A program made the position numbers and the translations under genes. Shown piece after piece: positions 1 to 8,278 of a stretch of 64,000 nucleotides of DNA; within the stretch, counting starts at the first letter, position 1, and each line of letters starts with the position of its first letter. Location of the stretch: assembly GCA_000156295.1 (NCBI GenBank), contig DS999236.1, positions 20,256 through 84,255 of the forward strand. Direction: 5' to 3'. The DNA comes from a marine gamma proteobacterium HTCC2148 (lineage in GTDB: Bacteria > Pseudomonadota > Gammaproteobacteria > Pseudomonadales > Halieaceae). The notes below the pieces were generated by a model that saw only the letters and a program-made list of their open reading frames with translations, was not told the DNA's origin and made no database searches.

Positions 1-656
1 TACTTGTCTTCGAGGTTGCCGTCTTCAATGCCAGTGAGTGCTTCCTTGGCAAGCTTGACCATCGCCGGCGATTTTTCAGCGATTTTCTCGGCAATCTCGC
101 GGGCCGTTGGCAACAATTGTTCGAGTGGGACAACGCGCTCTACCGCCCCAAGGCGATAAGCCTCCTGGGCGTCAATAAATTCACCGGTGAAGTACATGTA
201 TCGCACTTTCTGCACCGGGAACATTCGCTGCAGGTGAGCACCGCCACCCATCGCTCCACGATCAATTTCCGGTACACCAAAACGCGCACAATCCGAGCAA
301 AGAATAATATCTGCCGCTCCCGCCATGCCAATACCACCGCCCAGCACAAAGCTATGCAGGGCAACGATCACCGGTTTAGGATTGCGATGGATTGCCCGGA
401 ATGTCTCATAATTACCCTTGTTTACGTCGACGATTTTGCTGCTGTCGGCGGCAAGTTCCTTGATATCAACACCGGCACAAAAACCCTTGCCTGCAGCCGC
501 AATGACTATCACCCTGACATCGTCATTAACGCCAAGTGCATCAATTTCGTCGGCAATGGCAAACCAGCCAGCACTGTCAAAAGCGTTTACCGGCGGATGA
601 TCAAGAATCATTTCTGCAATGCCGTCGCTAATGTTAGTCGTAAAGGGAGTAGACAT
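1..656 (-). CDS. EchA20-like crotonase (steroid ring D hydrolase), 3' end cut by window
   Basis: I translated this from the minus strand: an ATG at 656-654 opens a frame that runs without a stop to the window edge, so about 218 residues are visible. It is an enoyl-CoA hydratase/isomerase (crotonase) family protein. The oxyanion-hole motif GKGFCAGVDIKEL lies near residue 60 and a second glycine-rich segment, FVLGGGIGMAG, near residue 105. Crotonases are numerous and hard to tell apart alone. The assignment rests on its place as the last visible gene of an operon with fadD3-, ipdA-, ipdB- and ipdC-like genes, the same company EchA20 keeps in actinobacteria, where it opens ring D of the CoA-bound steroid nucleus. 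It starts 21 bases after the ipdC stop, so co-transcription is likely. The family call is firm; the substrate is inferred from context. Confidence 0.75.
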   Translation of the reverse strand, partial: MSTPFTTNISDGIAEMILDHPPVNAFDSAGWFAIADEIDALGVNDDVRVIVIAAAGKGFCAGVDIKELAADSSKIVDVNKGNYETFRAIHRNPKPVIVALHSFVLGGGIGMAGAADIILCSDCARFGVPEIDRGAMGGGAHLQRMFPVQKVRYMYFTGEFIDAQEAYRLGAVERVVPLEQLLPTAREIAEKIAEKSPAMVKLAKEALTGIEDGNLEDK

Positions 657-677
657 TTTTCAGCTCCTGTTAAAAAT

Positions 678-1742
678 TCAGATGGCGCGCTGCGCCAGTC
701 GGGAGAGACTTTGTTCCGCCTCTGCCACAATCGATGTAATTAGCGCTTCACAGGTCAGCAGTTCGTCGATAACACCTGCTACCTGTCCTGAGGGAAGCAC
801 ACCCTGGGATGGCTGCCCATCTACCATCGCTTTTTGAATAATCATCGGGGCGTTGGCTGACATAATGGCCTGCGCGGCAGTCATATCGTCGTCCTTGCCC
901 ATGGCAATGGCCGACTTCAATAAAGAGAAAAACGTCGCGCCGGTGTGTTGGCGAAACGCAAGCCCATTACGCATGGCTATGATCAGTTTGCGCAGGGTGC
1001 TGGCTTTCTCCAGCTCAGTCAGCAACTCGTTCATGATCATCCGCTGGGGCAGCCCGTCCATGGCCTTGGACACGATAATCGTTCCGGGATTTTTACAGTC
1101 GATATAGCGTTGTAGAGTCTCTCTTGGGACCGGGCTCTCCTCTGTCATCAAAAAGCGAGTCCCCATGGCGATACCATCCGCACCCCAGGCCAGCGCAGCC
1201 GTCAGACCACGGCCATCTTTAAAGCCTCCGGCAGCCACCACGGGCACTTGCTGACCCACAGCATCAATCACCTGCGGAATAAGCAACGTAGTGGGTACGG
1301 AGCCGGTGTGTCCACCGCCTTCTCCGCCTTGCACAGTGACTGCATCCGCGCCCAATTCAACCGCTTTGATCGCGTGCTTGGGAAGACCCACGGTAGGCAT
1401 ACAGATGACGCCCGCATCCTTCAACTTTTTAATGAACTCAGGGCCAGGCGAGCGGGAGTAACTGACGGCTCTAACGCCATGACGAATGACCATGTCCACG
1501 ATGTCAGCCGCATTGGGCTGATACATGTGAAAGTTCACGCCAAAGGGTTTGTCTGTCAGCTCTTTCACTCGCAGAATATCGCGCTCCATTTCCTCGGGAG
1601 GAATCGTTGCGCCAGCGAGAAAGCCGAAGCCTCCCGCATTGCAGCTACCGGCCACTAACCGGGGTTCTGCAACCCATCCCATTGCAGTTTGCACAATGGG
1701 GTACTTGCATCCCAATAGTTCTGTCAGACGTGTTTCAAGCAT
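678..1742 (-). CDS. ipdC: IpdC-like flavin oxidoreductase (nitronate monooxygenase family)
   Basis: A 354-residue TIM-barrel flavoprotein of the 2-nitropropane dioxygenase / nitronate monooxygenase family. The N-terminal CKYPIVQTAMGWV segment and the phosphate-binding GGEGGGHTG and VVAAGGFKDG motifs (about residues 140-180) are characteristic of FMN-binding members. Family members are often annotated as nitronate monooxygenases. Between ipdB (15 bases upstream) and an echA20-like gene (21 bases downstream), the better reading is IpdC, the flavin-dependent oxidoreductase that prepares the CoA-bound C/D-ring intermediate of steroid breakdown for hydrolysis by EchA20. It is probably translated from the same message as its neighbours and is cytoplasmic. 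A generic nitronate monooxygenase remains possible but fits the context less well. Confidence 0.8.
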   Translation of the reverse strand: MLETRLTELLGCKYPIVQTAMGWVAEPRLVAGSCNAGGFGFLAGATIPPEEMERDILRVKELTDKPFGVNFHMYQPNAADIVDMVIRHGVRAVSYSRSPGPEFIKKLKDAGVICMPTVGLPKHAIKAVELGADAVTVQGGEGGGHTGSVPTTLLIPQVIDAVGQQVPVVAAGGFKDGRGLTAALAWGADGIAMGTRFLMTEESPVPRETLQRYIDCKNPGTIIVSKAMDGLPQRMIMNELLTELEKASTLRKLIIAMRNGLAFRQHTGATFFSLLKSAIAMGKDDDMTAAQAIMSANAPMIIQKAMVDGQPSQGVLPSGQVAGVIDELLTCEALITSIVAEAEQSLSRLAQRAI

Positions 1743-1757
1743 GGTTCAAACCTCGAC

Positions 1758-2558
1758 TCAGGACCTGTCCCCGGGGGGATTGTCTTTGATCTGATAGGCC
1801 CGCTGGTTGTGCGGGTCCATCGCAGCAATAATATCCAACTGCTCCTGGGTAGGTGCAGCGGTAACCGCAACCTCCTCAGGTATTACAACCGGGTAACCGG
1901 TGTTTTCCTGCACTTGCTCTGCAGTCACTCCGGGGTGCAAAGACACCAGGCGAACCTGGTGATCCGGGCCACCAAAATCCATAACGCACAGGTCGGTCAC
2001 CACCAAACGGATATCAATATCATCCAGGCTATGACCCTTGGGTAAACGCGCCGGGTTGTAGCCAACCGAGGAAACAAAGTCGCACTCCCCGTCCATGAAT
2101 ACCCGCGTATTGTGACTGGGCACAAAAAAGCTGTTGGGGTGAGAGATCGAGTTACCCGGAAAACCTCGCGCGCCCAACATCATTACCTTAGGCGCATCAT
2201 AAGTACCGCCCAGCGCTGAGGTATTGGTCTGCCCGAATTTGTCGATCTGGGTGGGACCCAACATCGCGTGTCGGCGGCCGCTCCAAACGTTATCGAAGAT
2301 GCGCGAAAAACCCATCCAGGTTTCTGCCGCGGGAACAAAATCATCTGCACGCTTGCCCAGCGGATTAGGCTCACTTAACAACCATGCTTCCGAGTCGGTC
2401 ATCATCAAATCGGGATTGGTTGTTTTCATGGCCAGACTTGCCGCCAGACGGGGAATCACCCCAATACCCGTGGCCAGTACTTCGCCATCAGACTCAAATG
2501 CCTTGCTCGCTGCCACGATGCAAAGTTCGGCGAGGGTATAATCAGTTGCTGCTGTCAT
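1758..2558 (-). CDS. ipdB: IpdB-like CoA-transferase-family hydrolase, beta subunit
   Basis: A 266-residue class I CoA-transferase-family beta subunit. I chose the ATG at 2558 because an AGGAGAG ribosome-binding site sits about six bases ahead and the protein then begins with the family-like MTAATDYTLAEL. The open frame continues far upstream, but that part overlaps ipdA out of frame and has no site. In actinobacteria and steroid-degrading proteobacteria, IpdA and IpdB form a heteromeric hydrolase that opens ring C of a CoA-bound steroid remnant rather than transferring CoA. The gene starts 19 bases after the ipdA stop. The internal segment GARGFPGNSISHPNSFF and the fatty-acid-breakdown neighbours support IpdB over an ordinary 3-oxoacid CoA-transferase. 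Its partner ipdA is frameshifted in this sequence, so the complex may not form. Confidence 0.8.
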   Translation of the reverse strand: MTAATDYTLAELCIVAASKAFESDGEVLATGIGVIPRLAASLAMKTTNPDLMMTDSEAWLLSEPNPLGKRADDFVPAAETWMGFSRIFDNVWSGRRHAMLGPTQIDKFGQTNTSALGGTYDAPKVMMLGARGFPGNSISHPNSFFVPSHNTRVFMDGECDFVSSVGYNPARLPKGHSLDDIDIRLVVTDLCVMDFGGPDHQVRLVSLHPGVTAEQVQENTGYPVVIPEEVAVTAAPTQEQLDIIAAMDPHNQRAYQIKDNPPGDRS

Positions 2559-2577
2559 TGTTTCTCTCCTGCGCCAG

Positions 2578-3452
2578 TTAGTAGGTGGGTAACTCAATTG
2601 CACGGATGGCATCGAGGCCGCCCACGCTCTGCTGATATTCCTCTTCGCTCGCTCCCAGGTGCTTATCCAGGTATCCCTTAAAACCTGCTTCATCTTTGGC
2701 TGAAGCGGTGTAAGCCTTGAAGTGGGGCACATCGAAGCCGTACATCGGTGAGCAAGATGTGGGATGAGCACCGCCGGCAACAGGAACAACGCCTGTGGTC
2801 TGGGAACGCTCCCAGTGCACCATGCGGGCTTGCACCGGATCATGGAAAAATGCTGTGTCCACCAGCTCATCGCACGACACATAAGTTTTGTCTGCCGCTC
2901 GGGCGAACCAGTCGTCCATGTAGTGGTCGGGACCCGCGATCTGGCAAACGCCGCGAGTGTCTGCCCGGTCGGCGTGGATCAAAGAGGCATCCAGTTTGAG
3001 CGCGGGCATAGCCACCCACTCTTTTTCGTCGTAAGGACTGTCGATGACTTAATGCCCGGATTTTTACTCACGATATCAGTGCCCAGTCCCACTTCAGTGG
3101 GCATAAAGGGCAGGCCCCATGCCGCGGCACGTAAGCCCAACAGCATCATGCCCTCATCGATTTCCATCACCTCAATAGCACCTGACTGACGGGCCTGGCG
3201 GAAGTATGGTTCAAGAGGGATAAAGTCCAGGGACACAAAAGCGAAAACAACCTTCTTCACTTTTCCTGCTGCGCACAGCATGCCAACATCGGCACCACCG
3301 TAAGACACGACGGTGAGATTCTTGAGGTCTGAACGCAATATTTCCCGGATCAACGCCATGGGCTTGCGCCGGGGTCCCCAGCCTCCGATACCAATGGTCA
3401 TGCCATCGGAGAGCTCGGCAACCATTTCCTGTGCCGTCATTTGCTTATTCAT
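2578..3452 (-). pseudogene. ipdA: IpdA-like CoA-transferase-family hydrolase, alpha subunit, broken by a one-base frameshift
   Basis: Two overlapping minus-strand frames together make one alpha subunit. The first runs from the ATG at 3452 (AAGGA site about seven bases ahead) and carries the N-terminal GIGGWGPRRKPMALIRE motif and the NPGIK segment, then drifts into unrelated residues. The second frame resumes as KEWVAMPALKLDAS and runs to the stop at 2578. The break falls at about 3045-3051: adding one C on the plus strand in GATGACTT restores a continuous reading through IDSPYDEKEWVAMPAL, typical of this family. The spliced product would be about 291 residues, normal for IpdA. As written, the enzyme is truncated. 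This may be a true mutation or a sequencing or assembly error; the otherwise intact second half favours an error or a very recent event. Confidence 0.8.
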
Positions 3453-3479
3453 CTGTCTTTCCTTTTTCAACAAACTTAT

Positions 3480-3944
3480 TCAACCGACTATCCGCGCCAT
3501 GCGGTAGTCGTGCTTTAAAAAATTTACACCCAGGCTACTCTCGGTGCGTCGCACGCCCGGAATGGTGCTGATATTGCTGTGGACAAAACGTGCGAGGTGC
3601 TCAGTGTTTTTCACCATAGTAATCGCGAGGATGTCTGACCTGCCCAGCATGACGCCGACAAAGCCCAACTCGGGAACTTCCGCCAGAGCCTCTGCGATTG
3701 CCCTGGTCTGGTCACTGCGCTCTACTTCAACCCAGATGTACGCCAACGCGGCGTCCCGAAAGCGATCGATATTGGTGACCGCGGTGATCCGTATCTGCTT
3801 TTGCTCTTCCATGCGCTTGACGCGGGCCCGAACGGTACCTTCAGTCACACCTAGCTCGTCGGCTATCTGCCGATTACTGACGCGGGCATCGGGAGAGAGT
3901 TTCTCCACGATCTTGCGGTCCAGCTTATCCAGCTCACGCCCCAT
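3480..3944 (-). CDS. Lrp/AsnC family transcriptional regulator (second of a tandem pair)
   Basis: A 154-residue Lrp/AsnC-type regulator. An N-terminal winged helix-turn-helix (about residues 5-60, with LSPDARVSNRQIADELGVTE and the recognition segment GTVRARVKRMEE) is followed by a RAM/AsnC ligand-binding domain (about 70-145). It overlaps the end of the preceding regulator by 11 bases and ends 27 bases before ipdA, so it belongs to the fadD3-ipdABC-echA20 operon. Lrp proteins act as dimers or octamers and usually respond to small metabolites; here a CoA thioester or steroid acid is a plausible effector, but nothing in the sequence shows this. The likely target is the palindrome ahead of the operon at 6078-6109. 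Confidence 0.85.
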   Translation of the reverse strand: MGRELDKLDRKIVEKLSPDARVSNRQIADELGVTEGTVRARVKRMEEQKQIRITAVTNIDRFRDAALAYIWVEVERSDQTRAIAEALAEVPELGFVGVMLGRSDILAITMVKNTEHLARFVHSNISTIPGVRRTESSLGVNFLKHDYRMARIVG

Positions 3945-4428
3945 GGAAAGGCACCCAATCGGGTTGATTTTTCAGCACATCCACAGCCAATGCTGGCGTC
4001 AATCGTCGAACGCCGGGCACCCTACCCAGGGTCTCACTCAACAAGTCGTTGAGACCCGCTGAATCGGGGGCCACGACTAAAATCTCTATGTCGTGAGTAC
4101 CGACCACCACATTGACAGAAAAAACTTCAGCAATAGCGGCCAGATCTCTGGCTACTGCCTCGGGGTCACGGTTTTCGACCTGCACACCTATGGCTAGCAA
4201 CATGCCAAAGCCCGCAGCTTCTATATCGGTGACAGCCACAACGCGCATGGTGTCAGATTCTTCAAGACGCCTTACCCTCGCACGCACAGTGGCTTCGGTG
4301 ATTCCCAGCTCACGCGCAATTGCCCGATAAGCCATGCGTCCATCGTCACGCAATAGATCGATAATTCCCTGGTCTGTGTCGTCCAGTTCAATCTGGCCCG
4401 GACCTTCTGTTGCCGCGATGTTATTCAC
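3934..4428 (-). CDS. Lrp/AsnC family transcriptional regulator (first of a tandem pair)
   Basis: A 164-residue Lrp/AsnC-type regulator, paralogous to the gene that follows it. The winged helix-turn-helix (about residues 15-75; LLRDDGRMAYRAIARELGIT, then ATVRARVRRLEES) shares the TVRARV(K/R)R recognition helix with its neighbour, and a RAM domain fills the rest. Translation starts at a GTG whose last two bases and the next base form the stop of the fadD3-like gene (GTGA), so translation is probably coupled. A 15-residue leader precedes the DNA-binding domain. The two regulators may form a heteromer or bind overlapping sites. In actinobacteria this pathway is controlled by a TetR repressor, KstR2; no TetR gene is present in this operon. 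Confidence 0.85.
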   Translation of the reverse strand: MNNIAATEGPGQIELDDTDQGIIDLLRDDGRMAYRAIARELGITEATVRARVRRLEESDTMRVVAVTDIEAAGFGMLLAIGVQVENRDPEAVARDLAAIAEVFSVNVVVGTHDIEILVVAPDSAGLNDLLSETLGRVPGVRRLTPALAVDVLKNQPDWVPFHGA

Positions 4429-6011
4429 GCTTCCTGCACCTTCGCGGCCAGCTCGCGCAATTCATTTTTCAACACTTTACCGCCAGCATTCATCGGCAGC
4501 TCTGCGATAAAACTGACCGTGCGTGGCACTTTATAGTTGGCCATATTGTCTTTAGCCCAAGCAATAACCGCGGCCTCGTCGATAGCTTCGTCTGCTGCGG
4601 GAACAATATAGGCGTGTGCGACTTCACCCATGCGCGCATCGGGCACGCCAATAACGGCAGCTCGCGCGATTCCTGGCATGCTACACAAAATATTCTCGAT
4701 TTCTGCCGGATAGGTGTTGAAGCCACCCACAATAAACATATCCTTGATGCGATCAGTGATCCGCACGTAGCCGTCGGCGTCCATCACCCCCACATCGCCC
4801 GTTTTCAACCACCCGTCCGGAGTAATGGCGAGCGCTGTCTGTTCCGGATCATCCAGGTAACCCTGCATCACATTAAAGCCCCGGAACCATATCTCGCCCT
4901 CATTACCCACGGAGACTTCCTGACCGTGGTTATCAACCAACTTCATTTCCACCCCTTCCATTGCGCGGCCGGAGGTATGAGAAATTCGTTGTGCACTATC
5001 GTCCGCGCGGCAAATCGACACCACACCGCAGGACTCGGTAAGGCCATAGGCTGTCACCACTACTTCAAAGCCCAGCTCTTTTCTCATCTGTTCAACCAGA
5101 GCCACTGGCACGGGTGCCGCACCCGTCACCGCCAGGCGCAAACTGGACAGGTCGTAATCACTGCGGTTGGGGTGAGCCAGTAACGACTGATAAATGGTTG
5201 GCGGGCCGGGAATCATAGACACCCGGTCGCTCTGGATTTGACTCATTACCGCATCAAGATCGAAGCTTTTCACTGGCAAAATATGAGCGCCGCGGATAAT
5301 ACAGGCCAGCCAACCGGCCTTGTAGCCGAACGAGTGAAAGAAAGGGTTAATGACCAGATAATTGTCGTCCTTGCGCAGACCGACAGTCGCACTCCAGTTC
5401 TCGAAGGTGCGGATGTTTTGACCATGACAAGTCACTACACCCTTGGGGTTTCCGGTGGTACCGGAAGTAAACAGGATATCGAGCGTATCGTCCGGCGTCA
5501 GCGCATCGGAGCGCTCTGTAACCTCGGCGTCTGCAATCACCTCGCCCGCAGTGATAAAGTCAGCCCAGGATTGCGTTCCGTCGGCCTGGCCCTCCAAAAG
5601 GATGGTATTACGCAGTTCGGGAAGCTCCTCTGACGCGAGTAGCGCCGGGTAGTTCACCCCGAGGAAATCTGCCACGGTGAATAGCAGCCGCGACTGACTC
5701 GCGCGCAAAATGTAGCCTGCCTCTGCTCCCTTCATCCGGGTGTTAAGCGGCACCAGCACAACACCCACACTCTGCGCGCCTATAGCCGCGATAATCCACT
5801 GGTAGATATTGGGCGCCCAAATAGCAATGCGTTCGCCCTGCGCAAGGCCAGCCGCCATAAACGCACGGGCAGCCTGGCGTCGGGCTGCGTCTAGTTGCTG
5901 ATAGGTGAGCTGAACATCGCCATCGGTAATCGCCACCCGGTCACCATAGGCCTGCGCCGACTGGGCGACCAGCTGGGGGAGAGTTCGTGCCTGGTAGGTA
6001 GCTGCTGCCAT
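4425..6011 (-). CDS. fadD3: FadD3-like acyl-CoA ligase, first gene of the steroid C/D-ring operon
   Basis: A 528-residue member of the ANL adenylating superfamily, forming acyl-AMP and then acyl-CoA. The P-loop ILFTSGTTGNPKGV, the A5 motif AYGLTESCG, the A7 motif GWLKTGDVG and the C-terminal catalytic-lysine region (NAGGKVLKNELRE) are all intact. I chose the ATG at 6011 giving MAAATYQARTLPQL; a GTG at 6041 would add ten residues but lies at the expected transcription start of the promoter at 6044-6072. No convincing ribosome-binding site precedes either start. FadD3 activates HIP, the two-ring steroid remnant, and its place at the head of an operon with ipdABC and echA20-like genes supports that substrate over an ordinary fatty acid. 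Substrate specificity is inferred. Confidence 0.8.
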   Translation of the reverse strand: MAAATYQARTLPQLVAQSAQAYGDRVAITDGDVQLTYQQLDAARRQAARAFMAAGLAQGERIAIWAPNIYQWIIAAIGAQSVGVVLVPLNTRMKGAEAGYILRASQSRLLFTVADFLGVNYPALLASEELPELRNTILLEGQADGTQSWADFITAGEVIADAEVTERSDALTPDDTLDILFTSGTTGNPKGVVTCHGQNIRTFENWSATVGLRKDDNYLVINPFFHSFGYKAGWLACIIRGAHILPVKSFDLDAVMSQIQSDRVSMIPGPPTIYQSLLAHPNRSDYDLSSLRLAVTGAAPVPVALVEQMRKELGFEVVVTAYGLTESCGVVSICRADDSAQRISHTSGRAMEGVEMKLVDNHGQEVSVGNEGEIWFRGFNVMQGYLDDPEQTALAITPDGWLKTGDVGVMDADGYVRITDRIKDMFIVGGFNTYPAEIENILCSMPGIARAAVIGVPDARMGEVAHAYIVPAADEAIDEAAVIAWAKDNMANYKVPRTVSFIAELPMNAGGKVLKNELRELAAKVQEA

Positions 6012-6043
6012 GAACAGGTTGAGCCAGAGAGTTCGGACCACCT

Positions 6044-6072
6044 ATATTAGGGAGTCTCTGGTCGGCAAACAA
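6044..6072 (-). promoter_or_regulatory. Candidate sigma-70 promoter of the fadD3-ipd operon
   Basis: Read on the minus strand, TTGTTT (6072-6067) and TAATAT (6049-6044) are separated by exactly 17 bases, a good sigma-70-type match. Transcription would begin near 6037-6040, giving a leader of about 25-30 bases before the ATG at 6011. This argues against the GTG at 6041 as the start. The palindrome at 6078-6109 lies just upstream of the -35 element. Confidence 0.55.
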
Positions 6073-6077
6073 GCGAT

Positions 6078-6109
6078 ATTCGTAATTATTGGTTCAATAT
6101 TTTACGAAT
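6078..6109. promoter_or_regulatory. Nested palindrome, operator candidate for the tandem Lrp regulators
   Basis: Perfect outer arms ATTCGTAA (6078-6085) and TTACGAAT (6102-6109) enclose inner arms TATTG (6087-6091) and CAATA (6095-6099) around a three-base centre. The element is AT-rich and lies five bases upstream of the candidate -35 box of the fadD3 operon, where an Lrp-type activator could bind. It does not resemble the CAAG/CTTG core known for KstR2. That the two Lrp proteins bind here is inference. Confidence 0.5.
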
Positions 6110-6157
6110 AGTGGAATTTAATCTAAGAAAGAGGATGCTTATACGCAACAGGAATGG

Positions 6158-6994
6158 CTAAATTTCAATCAGCTCCCAGCTTGCATCCTCCTCATGCTGC
6201 AACGCACGATTTTCCCGGTGAAGCTTGATCAAATGGGCGCTCATGGAGAGCTTGGCCATTGTATGCAAGTCTTCGGATACATCGTCGTAAACCACTTTTA
6301 CCAAATGATCGAGATCAGTTCTCCCCGTCTGTTGTAGCCCTTTAATGACCTTGGCCTCGCGCTTGAGCCGATGATTCACCAGCCATTCAACAATCGCCTT
6401 TGAGTCTTCCATGACCTCGCCATGCCCGGGAGCGATCAGGTGCAGGTCATAGCGCAACAGCAGTTGCAGGGATTCGATATACGCTTTCATATCGCCACTG
6501 GGGGGAACAATCACCACCGTGGAACCGTTCATAATATGATCGCCGGCGAAAAGCATGTGCTCTTCCTCCAGCAAGAAACAAAAATGATTACTGACATGCC
6601 CGGGGGTATGCACCGCCCTCAAAGTGAATTCGTCTGTGCATAGCACCTCATCATGAACCAATTCATGGGTTGGTTTGAAGGTATCGTCCTGGAACATATC
6701 ATCCGCAGGCAAGGCTCCCAGAACCTCAGCGCCGGTGGCCTCGTGAATCGCTTTCCAGGCGGGCGAATGATCCGGATGTGTGTGAGTACATACTATCCAT
6801 TTAATCCGACCGTCGCCGGCTTCGAGAATCGCTTCGATATGTTCTGGAATGGCAGGACCCGGGTCCAACACCGCCACTTGCTCATCGCCCAGCAAATAAG
6901 TATTGGTGCCAGCGCCCGTCATCACCCCCGGATTGGGCGCAACAATTCTTCGGACTCGGGAATTGAGACGAAAGGCGATTCCGTGATCTAACAC
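6158..6994 (-). CDS. Metallo-beta-lactamase-fold hydrolase
   Basis: A 278-residue MBL-fold protein of the glyoxalase-II/LACTB2-like type. The metal-binding motif THTHPDHSPA is near residue 72; further histidines sit in VHTPGHVSNHFCF and APGHGE, so the binuclear zinc site looks complete. A winged-helix-like C-terminal region follows (about residues 200-270), as in LACTB2-type proteins. Translation starts at a GTG three bases after the fabV stop, so coupling to fabV is likely. The substrate cannot be read from sequence; thioesters and phosphodiesters are known substrates of related folds. It sits between fabV and the steroid operon but is separated from the latter by a promoter. Confidence 0.75.
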   Translation of the reverse strand: MLDHGIAFRLNSRVRRIVAPNPGVMTGAGTNTYLLGDEQVAVLDPGPAIPEHIEAILEAGDGRIKWIVCTHTHPDHSPAWKAIHEATGAEVLGALPADDMFQDDTFKPTHELVHDEVLCTDEFTLRAVHTPGHVSNHFCFLLEEEHMLFAGDHIMNGSTVVIVPPSGDMKAYIESLQLLLRYDLHLIAPGHGEVMEDSKAIVEWLVNHRLKREAKVIKGLQQTGRTDLDHLVKVVYDDVSEDLHTMAKLSMSAHLIKLHRENRALQHEEDASWELIEI

Positions 6995-6997
6995 TTG

Positions 6998-8188
6998 TTA
7001 GACCATGTTCTCAATGGGCGCGACGGTATCCACATCGGCCCCATAATCGACACCCTCAATCTCAAAGCCGAACAGCTGCAGGAACTCCTGCTTGTAGCCT
7101 GCAAAATCGGAGAGCTCGCGCAGCGTGTCAGTATTAATATCCTGCCACAGAGCGGCCACAGCAGCCTGTATTTCGGGATCAAGCTCTTTCCCATCAGCCC
7201 TCAGTCGGCCCTCTTCATCGAGGTATGGCTGATCACTGAATAGAGAATCGCGGAACAAACCGTCAACCTGCTCAATACAACCCTCGTGAATACCCCGCGC
7301 CTTCATCACCTTAAATAACAGTGCCAGATAAATAGGCATCGCCGGTATGGCTGCGCTAGCCTGAGTGACTACTGCCTTGAGCACCGAAACCCGGGCATCG
7401 CCGCCTCTGCTTGCCAAGCGCTCACGAAGATCAATAACTCGCTTATCGAGGTCTTGCTTGGCTGCGCCAATAGTGCCGTGCCAGTAAATATCCCAGGTCA
7501 GTTTCTCGCCAATATAGGTATAGGCTGTGGTCCTGGCGCCATCGGCAAGCACACCTGCGTCATCAAGAGCCTCTATCCACATTTGCCAGTCTTCGCCGCC
7601 CATGACTGCCACGGTATTGTCGATTTCTTCCTGCGTAGCCTGCTCCAGATGAAAATCCTGTACCTCTTCTTTATCGGTATTGACGCCCTTTTGCACGGTG
7701 TCACCGCCAATGGGCTTGAGTGTCGAATTGAACACCTCGCCCGTCTGGGGGTGCTGCCTGCGCGGCGATGCAAGGCTGTAGACGACAAGATCCACCTGAC
7801 CGAGGTCGGCTTTGATGGTGTCGATGGTTTTTTGTTTGATCTCGTTGGAGAACGCATCACCGTTAATGCTCTTGGCGTAGAGCCCATCGGCGTCTGCAAA
7901 CTTATGAAAGGCAGCGGAGTTGTACCAACCGGCTGTGCCGGGCTTTTTCTCTGTACCTTCCTTCTCAAAAAATATCCCCAGGGTAGAGGCGCCGGCACCA
8001 AAAGCCGAGGTAATCCGTGATGCCAGGCCGTAGCCAGTGGATGAACCAATCACCAGCACCCGCTTCGGGCCGTTCTCAATGGCACCGTTGGATTTCACAT
8101 AATCGATCTGTCTTTTAACATTGGCTTCACAACCCACAGGATGAGTAGTGACACAAAGAAAACCGCGTACGCGAGGCTTGATAATCAT
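6998..8188 (-). CDS. fabV: Trans-2-enoyl-ACP/CoA reductase FabV
   Basis: A 396-residue NADH-dependent enoyl-ACP reductase of the FabV type, which carries out the last reductive step of fatty-acid elongation. I placed the start at the ATG at 8188 because FabV proteins begin with [10 protein letters not shown] followed by the THPVGCE motif; the frame is open 16 codons further, but those residues are not family-like. The nucleotide-binding segment [15 protein letters not shown] lies near residue 45. The active-site pair Tyr-X8-Lys is seen as [10 protein letters not shown] near residue 225. FabV is the triclosan-tolerant alternative to FabI. It is followed after three bases by the MBL-fold gene. 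Confidence 0.93.
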   Translation of the reverse strand: MIIKPRVRGFLCVTTHPVGCEANVKRQIDYVKSNGAIENGPKRVLVIGSSTGYGLASRITSAFGAGASTLGIFFEKEGTEKKPGTAGWYNSAAFHKFADADGLYAKSINGDAFSNEIKQKTIDTIKADLGQVDLVVYSLASPRRQHPQTGEVFNSTLKPIGGDTVQKGVNTDKEEVQDFHLEQATQEEIDNTVAVMGGEDWQMWIEALDDAGVLADGARTTAYTYIGEKLTWDIYWHGTIGAAKQDLDKRVIDLRERLASRGGDARVSVLKAVVTQASAAIPAMPIYLALLFKVMKARGIHEGCIEQVDGLFRDSLFSDQPYLDEEGRLRADGKELDPEIQAAVAALWQDINTDTLRELSDFAGYKQEFLQLFGFEIEGVDYGADVDTVAPIENMV

Positions 8189-8278
8189 GGACCGATAATT
8201 CCTGGCTTCATCAATGAACGCGTTCACCGACGTCAACGCGGGAGCAGTCTAGCACAGACCGGCAGCAGAGGAGATGCC

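Noticed and set aside
678..1742. Simple nitronate monooxygenase annotation
   Set aside because: The family is the same, but the operon context with ipdA, ipdB, fadD3 and echA20-like genes makes IpdC the better call.
1758..2882. A 374-residue version of IpdB starting at 2882
   Set aside because: The extra 108 residues overlap ipdA out of frame and are not CoA-transferase-like; a good ribosome-binding site precedes the ATG at 2558.
6987..7002. TCTAACA/TGTTAGA palindrome at the fabV-MBL junction
   Set aside because: It coincides with the fabV stop and the GTG start and has only a two-base centre; it is more likely chance than an operator inside an operon.
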